NCBI GenBank assembly: GCA_049318625.1
Contig: JBMOGA010000084.1
Coordinates: 1 to 12,369 of the forward strand
Direction: 5' to 3'
Length of the DNA stretch: 12,369 bases
Source: JBMOGA01 sp049318625
Lineage (GTDB): Bacteria; Pseudomonadota; Alphaproteobacteria; Rhizobiales; Hyphomicrobiaceae
Numbering within the stretch: position 1 is the first letter of the stretch; each line of letters starts with the position of its first letter. The translations under genes and the position numbers were made by a program. The notes under the pieces were generated by a model, which ran no database searches, had not been told where the DNA came from, and was given only the letters and a program-made list of their open reading frames with translations. Positions 6,904 to 12,369 of this stretch are shown here, piece after piece.

Positions 6904-7896
6904 TCAGTAGCCGCCCTTGCCGATGACCGCCATGTGATCCTCGAGCTTCTTCAGGTCGGCATCGGCCTTCTCGATGCCAGCCTTGTCATTGGCTTTTTCC
7001 GCCTTCAGCTTGGTCTTGTAGAGTTCGATCTGCCGGGTCGACAGAAGTTGCGCGTTGGAAGAGGCGAGGAACGGACCCCAGCCATCCGACAGGTTCTTCA
7101 GGATGGCGCGCTCGGCCTTGACCTTCTCGAGGCTGCCGGTGCGACCATACTGCATGAAGAAGAAGTAGATCCGCTCCTTCACGTCCTGGTCGAGGTCGGC
7201 GCGCCAGACGATCGGGTCGGAGGGGATCAGCGGCGAGCGCCAGATCTCCTTGATCTGCGCGGCGGCCTCGGCGTTGGTTTTGGCCAGACGCGCATAGAGG
7301 GACTCGGTATTGTTGGTGGCGACATCGACCTTCTTGGTTGCGATGGCCAGCGCGTTGCCCTCGTGGTTCGAACTCATGACGCGCTTGAAGCAGTCCTCCG
7401 GCGTCTTATTGTTGACTGCCCAGACGTAGTAGCCCGGCACCGCGAACCCCGAGGTCGAATTCGGATCGCCGTTGCCGAACGTCAGCGACTTGTCGCACTT
7501 GAGCACGTCGGCCAGCGAGTTGATCGGGCTGTCCTTGTTGACGATCAGCAGCGAGTGATAGCCGATCTCGCCGTTGTCCTTGATGGTCTGAGCGAAGACC
7601 TCGCCGCCCGCGCGATCGACGGCCTCGATCGCCGACTTGTTGCCGAACCATGCGACGTCGACCTTCTTGAAGCGCATGGCCTCGATGACGCCAGCGTAGT
7701 CGGAGGCGAAGAACGACTTCACCTTCACGCCGAGCGACTTCTCCATATCGGCGAGGAACGGCCCGAACGACTTCTCGAGCGCCGTCGTCGACTCGGTGGA
7801 GATGATGCCGAAGTTGAGCTGCTCGGGCATCTTCGCCTGAGCCGGAACGGCGAGCGCGGCGGCGGCCGCAAGCGCCAAGGACAGCGATTTCAACAT
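6904..7896 (-). CDS. phnD: Phosphonate ABC transporter substrate-binding protein PhnD
   Basis: Periplasmic binding protein that captures phosphonates and delivers them to PhnE. The 330 residues begin with a signal peptide (cleavage after A-Q-A at about residue 21). Close matches to the E. coli protein run throughout: LNFGIISTEST (27-37), GNGDPNSTSGF (141-151), VDVATNNTES (190-199) and PLIPSDPIVWR (222-232). The residues I recall as binding 2-aminoethylphosphonate in the E. coli structure are all present with matching spacing: Y67, Y113, S147-T148-S149, H178, E198 and D227. This favours an aminophosphonate ligand over phosphite or phosphate. Two cysteines (134, 169) lie in the mature protein and might form a disulfide. 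The start is ATG 7896, with GAGGG 8 nt upstream; a TTG two codons earlier is too close to that site. It begins 17 nt after phnC. Confidence 0.95.
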   Translation of the reverse strand: MLKSLSLALAAAAALAVPAQAKMPEQLNFGIISTESTTALEKSFGPFLADMEKSLGVKVKSFFASDYAGVIEAMRFKKVDVAWFGNKSAIEAVDRAGGEVFAQTIKDNGEIGYHSLLIVNKDSPINSLADVLKCDKSLTFGNGDPNSTSGFAVPGYYVWAVNNKTPEDCFKRVMSSNHEGNALAIATKKVDVATNNTESLYARLAKTNAEAAAQIKEIWRSPLIPSDPIVWRADLDQDVKERIYFFFMQYGRTGSLEKVKAERAILKNLSDGWGPFLASSNAQLLSTRQIELYKTKLKAEKANDKAGIEKADADLKKLEDHMAVIGKGGY

Positions 7897-7913
7897 AGCC
7901 AATTCCCTCTTCG

Positions 7914-8795
7914 CTAAGACTGTGCGGCCACGCTCGGCCGCAGTTCATGACGGGCGCCCGCAGAGGCCCGACCGCCAACGCCCTGGACCTCGTGGGCGTG
8001 GCTGGTGCCGTCGAGCTCGCTCACCGCCTGGGCCATGTCGAGGCCGTAGAGCGCGCTCAAATCCTCGGGCCGAATGTCGGTTCTCGGCCCGTCGAATACG
8101 ATGCATCCGTCCTTCAGCGCCACGATGCGGGGGCAATGACGGAACGCGTGATCGATCTGGTGAAGGGAAACGATGACCGTCGTCCGGTCGATCCGATTGA
8201 TCTCCGCGAGGATCTCCATGACCCGCTCGGCGGAGGCCGGGTCGAGGGAGGCGATCGGCTCGTCGGCGAGAATGATGCGGGCCTCCTGCGCGAGCGTGCG
8301 GGCAATGGCGCCGCGCTGCTGCTGGCCGCCGGACAACTCGGAGGCGCGTTGATGGGCGAACGCCACCATGCCGACGCGTTCTAGGCTCTGCAGGGCGCGG
8401 ACCCGGTCGCGGCGGGAGAACAGTCCGAGCAGGCCGCGCCAGCCCGGCACCCGGCCGAGGCGGCCCGCCAGTACGTTGGTCAGCAGTGACAGCCGGCCGA
8501 CCAGATTGAACTGCTGGAAGACGACGCCGATGTCGCGGCGCAGTTGTCGCTGGGCTGGCGTGCGGCGGCCGTCGCGCTGCACGAGCCGGCCCAGCATGGA
8601 GATCGTACCGGGACCGGGATCGGCGCGTTCCAGTCCCGACAGCAGCCGAATCAAGGTCGACTTGCCGGAGCCGGAGGCGCCGATCAGCGCCACCATCTCG
8701 CCGGGGGCGATCTCGAGATCGATCGCCTTCAGCACCGGCGTTCCGCGCCGAAACGATTTGCTGACGCTCTTGACGGCGATGGCAGGCAGGGTCAT
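7914..8795 (-). CDS. phnC: Phosphonate ABC transporter ATP-binding protein PhnC
   Basis: ATPase of the PhnCDE importer, on the cytoplasmic face of the membrane. The 293 residues carry all ABC motifs: Walker A GASGSGKST (39-47), Q-loop VVFQQFN (91-97), signature LSGGQQQR (154-161), Walker B IILADEP (174-180) with E179, D-loop SLDP (183-186) and H-loop His212. The region from about 263 on is a polar tail roughly 30 residues longer than I expect for PhnC; its role is unknown. The start is ATG 8795, because AGGAG lies 8 nt upstream and the protein then begins directly with the ABC domain. An upstream in-frame ATG at 8831 would add 12 residues but lacks a ribosome site. It is first in phnCDE and lies 92 nt after the AbrB-type gene. 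The ribosome site sits in a hairpin loop. Confidence 0.94.
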   Translation of the reverse strand: MTLPAIAVKSVSKSFRRGTPVLKAIDLEIAPGEMVALIGASGSGKSTLIRLLSGLERADPGPGTISMLGRLVQRDGRRTPAQRQLRRDIGVVFQQFNLVGRLSLLTNVLAGRLGRVPGWRGLLGLFSRRDRVRALQSLERVGMVAFAHQRASELSGGQQQRGAIARTLAQEARIILADEPIASLDPASAERVMEILAEINRIDRTTVIVSLHQIDHAFRHCPRIVALKDGCIVFDGPRTDIRPEDLSALYGLDMAQAVSELDGTSHAHEVQGVGGRASAGARHELRPSVAAQS

Positions 8796-8818
8796 CGGGC
8801 TCACTCCTGGAGAGCCCG
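8796..8818 (-). promoter_or_regulatory. Hairpin abutting the phnC start codon with the Shine-Dalgarno in its loop
   Basis: On the minus strand, CGGGCTC (8818-8812), a 9-nt loop and GAGCCCG (8802-8796) form a perfect GC-rich 7-bp stem. The loop holds the AGGAG ribosome site (8808-8804), and the stem ends at the base just before the ATG. The ribosome must open or bridge this structure to start phnC, so it could set or regulate translation of the operon's first gene. Confidence 0.6.
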
Positions 8819-8887
8819 CTAGCATCCGCATGTGACAGTTGCGCTATCTCGACCGGCCAAAAGGCGCGATGACGCGGGCGCGGGCGC
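8796..8887 (-). promoter_or_regulatory. Intergenic leader upstream of phnCDE
   Basis: The 92 nt between the AbrB-type gene's stop and phnC are long enough for a separate promoter. A CTGTCAC heptamer (minus strand, 8838-8832) resembles one half of a Pho box, but no second half appears at the expected 11-bp spacing. I cannot name convincing -35 and -10 elements. Phosphate control is therefore plausible from pathway knowledge but not shown. Confidence 0.3.
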
Positions 8888-9970
8888 TCAATCGGTCCGG
8901 GTGCGCGCCAGTTCCTTGCGCAGGAAGAACGGCACGACCACGCCGAGCCCGAGGAAGCGGGCGACGTGGTGGCCGCCGACGTAGGCGACGTCGAGGCCGA
9001 GGGCGAGCGCCATCACTGCCATGGCTTCGACGCCGCCCGGAGCGTAGGCGAGCCAGACCTGTGCGACCGGGAGATCCAGCAGATACGAGACGGGGATCGC
9101 GCAGGCGATGCCGGCCGCCGCCCCGACCAGCACGCTGCCGAAGCCGGCGAGTACCGTGCCGCGCAGCAGGCGCACGTCCATCTCGGCAAAGTTGGCTCCG
9201 ACCATGGCGCCCATCACGAGTAGACCGGGCAACGTCAGCCAATCGGGCAGGGCGTTGCCCGCGAGGCCGGAACCGGTGACCGCCGCCGCTCCCACCATCG
9301 GCCCGAACAACCAGGCCGCCGGTACGCCGAAGCGCTTGAAGGCGAAGCCGGTTGCCGTGCCGGCGGCGGTCATCAATGCGATGTCGAGCAGTGTGGCGGT
9401 CGACCGCGGCGGCGCTGCGAGTTCGGGCCGTGTGAGACCGAACTCGGTCAGGACCGCGGGCAGCACGATCAGCAGAGCGGCCAGCCGCACCACCTGGATG
9501 ATGGCGACCCGCGCGGTGTTGGCGCCTTCGCAGGTGGTGGCGAGCGCCAGCACGTAAGGCATGGCGCCCGGCACCGCTGACAGCCGCGCCGTGGCCCGGT
9601 CATAGCCATGCACCCGTTCCAGATAGACCGACACGCTGACCATGATCAGGCCGACGCAGACGGCGAGGCCGGCGAGGCTCAAGGGCCAGCGCACCATCAT
9701 GGCGATGGAGTCGGGCGTAACGGCGGAGCCGGCGATGACGCCGAGCACGACCAGCGAAACGCCCTTCAGCCATTCGGGCACGGTGATCGGCACGCCGGCC
9801 ACCGCGGCGGCGGCCGATGCGAGGCCGGCGCCCGACAGCCATGGCGCCGGCAGCCCGGCCACCGTGAACAGCAGACCGCCGGCCGCCCCGATGGCGAGCG
9901 TGGTCGCGAGGCGTGTCAGGGCCGCGGGAGCAAACTCAGCCGCGATCCGGGCCGTCCATGGTCCTTTCAC
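8888..9970 (-). CDS. AbrB-duplication family integral membrane protein
   Basis: A 360-residue membrane protein of the group annotated as AbrB family transcriptional regulator or ammonia monooxygenase; both names are misleading. It has about ten hydrophobic segments and no DNA-binding domain. Two homologous halves are visible. GLPAPWLSGAGLASA (39-53) matches GVPAAWLFGPMVGAA (215-229), each followed by a P-x-W-L motif (65-68; 242-245). VPGAMPYVLALA (133-144) matches APGGVEAMAVMALAL (310-324). Such inverted or tandem duplication is typical of transporters, so solute transport or a membrane-sensor role is more likely than transcription control. The start is GTG 9970, whose bases overlap the TGA of the upstream dehydrogenase gene (GTGA). 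With no clear Shine-Dalgarno of its own, translation probably depends on coupling. The substrate is unknown; acids fed into the upstream acyl-CoA enzymes are one guess. Confidence 0.85.
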   Translation of the reverse strand: MKGPWTARIAAEFAPAALTRLATTLAIGAAGGLLFTVAGLPAPWLSGAGLASAAAAVAGVPITVPEWLKGVSLVVLGVIAGSAVTPDSIAMMVRWPLSLAGLAVCVGLIMVSVSVYLERVHGYDRATARLSAVPGAMPYVLALATTCEGANTARVAIIQVVRLAALLIVLPAVLTEFGLTRPELAAPPRSTATLLDIALMTAAGTATGFAFKRFGVPAAWLFGPMVGAAAVTGSGLAGNALPDWLTLPGLLVMGAMVGANFAEMDVRLLRGTVLAGFGSVLVGAAAGIACAIPVSYLLDLPVAQVWLAYAPGGVEAMAVMALALGLDVAYVGGHHVARFLGLGVVVPFFLRKELARTRTD

Positions 9971-11508
9971 GCGCGGCGCTCGGGCGACGTCAGCGGCAGG
10001 TCGAGCAAGGCCCGCCGTTTCAGCCAGGGCGACGGCCGGTAGCGGGGTTCGCGATAGAACCGCTCGAGGCTTTCGAGGATCGCCAGCACGCGCCGGGCGC
10101 CGAGGCGGTCGCCGAACGCCAGCGGTCCCAGCGGATAGCTGAGGCCGAGGCGGGCGCCGGTGTCGATGTCGGCGGGCGTTGCGATGGCGCGCTGCGCGAT
10201 CTGACAGCCGACGTTGACGATGTGGGCGACGATGCGCTGCGCCACGAATCCGGGGCTGTCGTTGACGACGACGACGGGCGTGCCGTCGGCCCCGAGCGCG
10301 CCGTGGGCCTTGTCGCGCACGGCCGGGTCGGTGGCCGGCGAGATCATCAGCGTGCGCGGTCCGGCCGGGCCGAACAGCATGTCGACGGCGACGGTGCGGG
10401 CCGGGTCGGCGGGTGTTGCGTCCAGCGCCTCGGCGAGGCAGGGGCCGACCAGGGCCAGCATGTGGACGTCAGCGGTCTCCGGCTCGTCGGCGCGAGCGAC
10501 GCCGGCCGCCTGCAGCAGGGCGGCGAGAGCGCCGGCCCCGGCGTCGTCGCCGCCGATCCAGACCGACCGTGGGCGCGCCTGCGGCGTCACCGGCAGCGCC
10601 ACCTCCTGGCGCTTGCCGCCCTCGTAGCCGTACCAGCCGGCCGCCGTCTTCTGGCCGTAGAGACCGCCGTCGACGCGCAGGCGCAGCGCCGGCTGGGTCG
10701 CGTACATCGGCTCGGCGTAGAACTGGCTCCACAGGCTTTCCATCACCGACACCGAGACGTCGGCGCCGATCAGGTCGAGCAGCGCAAAGGGGCCCATGCG
10801 GAAGCCCGGCGCGCCGGTCATGATTGCGTCGATCTCGGCGTGGGTGGCGATGCCCTCGGACTGGATGCGCGCGGCCTCGGGCACGTAGGCGCGGCCGATG
10901 TGGTTGACGACGAAGCCGGGGCTGTCGGCGCACACGATCGGCTCGCGGGTCATGCGGCGGGCGATGGTGACCAGCGCGGCGGTCACCCACGGCGCGGTCC
11001 TCAGCCCCGGCACCACCTCGACGAGCTTCATCAACGGCACGGGATTGAAGAAGTGGAGACCGGCGACGCGCTCGGGCCGGGCGGTCGCCGCGGCGATGGC
11101 GGTGATCGGCAGCGACGAGGTGTTCGACGCCAGAATGGTCGACGGCGGCGTCAGCCGGTCGAGTTCGGCGAAGATGGTCCGCTTGACGTCGAGCCGCTCG
11201 GCGGCGGCCTCGACGACCAGGTGGCAACCGGCGAGATCCTCGAGCCGCGCCGCCACCGCGAGCCGGGCGACGGCCGCGTCGGCGGCAGCCTTGGTGACAG
11301 TGCCCTTGTCGACCAGCCGGCCGATCATCTGCGCGACGTAAGCGACCGCGGCATCGGCGGCGCCGGCCTTGGCATCGTAGGCGATGACGGAGAGCCCGCC
11401 GAGTGCCGCCACCTGCATGATGCCGCGTCCCATGGCGCCGGTGCCGACCACACCGACCGCCAGATCCGGCCGGCTGGCCTCCCAAGGCGTCGCACTCGCG
11501 TCCGTCAT
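9967..11508 (-). CDS. paaH: 3-hydroxyacyl-CoA dehydrogenase (PaaH/PaaC-like)
   Basis: Cytoplasmic NAD-dependent enzyme oxidising a 3-hydroxyacyl-CoA to the 3-ketoacyl-CoA. The 513 residues comprise an N-terminal Rossmann domain with the nucleotide loop GVVGTGAMGRG (19-29), a first C-terminal domain, and a second one near 417-500 (NDSPGFVAQRIV; DIDTGARLGLSYPLGPLAFGD). The last is typical of the roughly 500-residue PaaH/PaaC type, which acts on 3-hydroxyadipyl-CoA in phenylacetate breakdown. Catalytic Ser131, His152 (LHFFNP), Glu164 and Asn202 keep the spacing I recall for the human enzyme. The start is ATG 11508, one base after the hydratase stop, with AGGTG just before it; an open extension to 11586 overlaps the hydratase and is unlikely. 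Its stop overlaps the next gene's GTG. The reaction class is secure; the exact acyl-CoA substrate is not, as no other paa gene is in the window. Confidence 0.9.
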   Translation of the reverse strand: MTDASATPWEASRPDLAVGVVGTGAMGRGIMQVAALGGLSVIAYDAKAGAADAAVAYVAQMIGRLVDKGTVTKAAADAAVARLAVAARLEDLAGCHLVVEAAAERLDVKRTIFAELDRLTPPSTILASNTSSLPITAIAAATARPERVAGLHFFNPVPLMKLVEVVPGLRTAPWVTAALVTIARRMTREPIVCADSPGFVVNHIGRAYVPEAARIQSEGIATHAEIDAIMTGAPGFRMGPFALLDLIGADVSVSVMESLWSQFYAEPMYATQPALRLRVDGGLYGQKTAAGWYGYEGGKRQEVALPVTPQARPRSVWIGGDDAGAGALAALLQAAGVARADEPETADVHMLALVGPCLAEALDATPADPARTVAVDMLFGPAGPRTLMISPATDPAVRDKAHGALGADGTPVVVVNDSPGFVAQRIVAHIVNVGCQIAQRAIATPADIDTGARLGLSYPLGPLAFGDRLGARRVLAILESLERFYREPRYRPSPWLKRRALLDLPLTSPERRA

Positions 11509-11509
11509 G

Positions 11510-12280
11510 TCACCTGCCCTTGAATTCCGGCGCCCGCTTCTCGAGGAACGCCCGCATCCCTTCCCGCTTATCGTCGCTGGCGGCAAGGACGTACAGGGCC
11601 TTGCGCTCGAGGCTCAGCGCGGTCGCCAGCGCGGCGTCCTGGCCGGCCAGCGCCACCTCCTTGGTCATCGCGACGGCGAGCGGCGGCAGCTCGGCGATGC
11701 CCTTGGCCATGGCGACGGCGGTGGCGACCACGTCGGCATCGGCGACCACGCGCGAGACGAGGCCCATCTCGCAGGCCTCGCGCGCGCCGACGATCTCGCC
11801 GGTCAGGATGAGCAGCATCGCCTTGTACTTGCCGACAGCGCGGAACAGCCGCTGGGTGCCCGAGCCGCCGGGCAGAATGCCGAGCCGGACCTCGGGCTGG
11901 CCGAAGCGCGCGCCTTCGCCGGCGAGGATGATGTCGCAATGGAGCGCCAGCTCGCAGCCGCCGCCCAGCGCGAAGCCGTTGACGGCGGCGATCAGCGGCT
12001 TCGGGAAGGCGGCGATGCGGTCCCAGATCTGCGCCAAGCCCCGCAGATGCAGATCGATCGGGCCGGCGTCGACCAGCTCGTTGAGGTCGGCGCCGGCCGC
12101 GAACGCCTTGTCGCTGCCGGTCAGCACGGCGGCACGGACGGTCGGGTCGGCGGCGGCGGCGTCGAGCGCGTCGGCGATGGCGCGGCGCAGGTCCAGGCTC
12201 AGGGCGTTGCGCGCCTCGGGGCGGTTGAGGCGCACGAGCAGAACGCCGTCCGCCGGGCGCTCGGTCAGAACGACGCTCAT
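11510..12280 (-). CDS. paaF: Enoyl-CoA hydratase (PaaF-like)
   Basis: Crotonase-fold enzyme adding water across a 2-enoyl-CoA double bond. The 256 residues include the oxyanion-hole segment FAAGADLNE (60-68), NGFALGGGCELAL (101-113) and GQPEVRLGILPG (127-138). Both catalytic glutamates are present (E110 and E130, spaced 20 apart as in mammalian crotonase). Resemblance to E. coli PaaF runs to the C-terminus: both end in a KR-x-P-[DE]-FKGR motif. PaaF hydrates 2,3-dehydroadipyl-CoA in phenylacetate degradation, which fits the dehydrogenase starting one base downstream. The start is ATG 12280, with an imperfect GAAAGGA at 12297-12291. It is the first gene of a three-gene unit with the dehydrogenase and the AbrB-type membrane protein. 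General beta-oxidation or another aromatic-acid route remains possible. Confidence 0.91.
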   Translation of the reverse strand: MSVVLTERPADGVLLVRLNRPEARNALSLDLRRAIADALDAAAADPTVRAAVLTGSDKAFAAGADLNELVDAGPIDLHLRGLAQIWDRIAAFPKPLIAAVNGFALGGGCELALHCDIILAGEGARFGQPEVRLGILPGGSGTQRLFRAVGKYKAMLLILTGEIVGAREACEMGLVSRVVADADVVATAVAMAKGIAELPPLAVAMTKEVALAGQDAALATALSLERKALYVLAASDDKREGMRAFLEKRAPEFKGR

Positions 12281-12369
12281 GGCCCTGCATTCCTTTCAGA
12301 GGCGAAGGCGCCAAACTAACAGGCTGTTGAACTTCTCGCCGGCTGACAGCCCTCCGCGAATATGATTCC
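12281..12369. promoter_or_regulatory. Region upstream of the enoyl-CoA hydratase gene, right window edge
   Basis: These 89 bp would hold the promoter of the acyl-CoA operon, but I cannot identify -35 and -10 boxes with confidence. Two short perfect inverted repeats are visible: AACAG-G-CTGTT (12318-12328) and GGCTG-A-CAGCC (12341-12351). The stretch from about 12318 on reads differently from the flanking genes and may be the end of an insertion sequence running off the window, which cannot be confirmed here. Confidence 0.3.

Noticed and set aside
6868..7917. 349-codon plus-strand open frame opposite phnD, preceded by a good ggaggag ribosome-like site
   Set aside because: phnD is unmistakable. 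The apparent ribosome site belongs to the intergenic hairpin region, and the translation shows no domain.
8832..8838. Pho-box-like heptamer upstream of phnC
   Set aside because: Only one CTGTCAC half is present. The positions 11 bp to either side do not match the second half, so a PhoB site cannot be claimed.
8888..9970. Reading the AbrB-family gene as a DNA-binding transcription regulator
   Set aside because: The protein is hydrophobic throughout with two duplicated membrane halves and lacks the short AbrB DNA-binding fold.
9913..11523. 536-codon plus-strand open frame opposite the hydroxyacyl-CoA dehydrogenase gene
   Set aside because: The dehydrogenase on the minus strand has all catalytic residues at correct spacing. 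The antisense product is low-complexity with no family features.
12281..12314. Upstream ATG and alternative frame overlapping the hydratase start
   Set aside because: That frame is an Arg-rich shadow. The hydratase frame begins at 12280 and carries the family's N-terminus.

Overview
The window is about 70% GC and densely packed. Nine of its ten protein-coding genes lie on the minus strand. Long shadow reading frames on the opposite strand, strong codon-position GC bias, GTG starts and the gene families present suggest an alphaproteobacterium (Rhodospirillales/Hyphomicrobiales-like). The sequence alone does not fix the genus. There are no RNA genes, CRISPR arrays or complete mobile elements.

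Left block (1-4293), cell envelope. An AsmA-family inner-membrane/periplasmic protein (1315-3372) is followed on the same strand by an exported M23-type peptidase (1-1259, C-terminus beyond the window). The peptidase has proline-rich linkers on both sides of its catalytic domain, the second encoded by a 15-bp tandem repeat. A 288-bp intergenic region separates asmA from a divergently transcribed gene for an unrecognised secreted protein (3661-4293, plus strand). It contains a perfect 14-bp AT-rich palindrome (3567-3580).

Middle block (4297-5937): a histone-deacetylase-fold zinc amidohydrolase, convergent with the secreted protein gene and only 3 bp from it, and a YugP-like membrane zinc metallopeptidase (HEVGH motif).

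Transport block (6015-8795): a complete phosphonate ABC importer in the order phnC (ATPase), phnD (binding protein), phnE (permease). PhnD keeps every residue I recall as contacting 2-aminoethylphosphonate in the E. coli protein. No phosphonate-degrading gene is in the window. Two clear RNA-level inverted repeats lie here: a 7-bp hairpin directly before the phnC start codon with the Shine-Dalgarno in its loop, and an 11-bp-arm hairpin between phnD and phnE.

Right block (8888-12280), acyl-CoA catabolism: an enoyl-CoA hydratase (PaaF-like), a 3-hydroxyacyl-CoA dehydrogenase with a second C-terminal domain (PaaH/PaaC-like), and an AbrB-duplication membrane protein. They are separated by 1 nt and a 4-nt overlap, so they are probably one translationally coupled operon. 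The first two would hydrate an enoyl-CoA and oxidise the resulting 3-hydroxyacyl-CoA. The membrane protein is probably a transporter or membrane partner, not the transcription factor its family name implies.

I see no clear new multi-gene defence or mobile system. The most promising leads are the two phn hairpins, the 14-bp palindrome, the unknown secreted protein, and the coupling of the AbrB-type membrane protein to the acyl-CoA genes.
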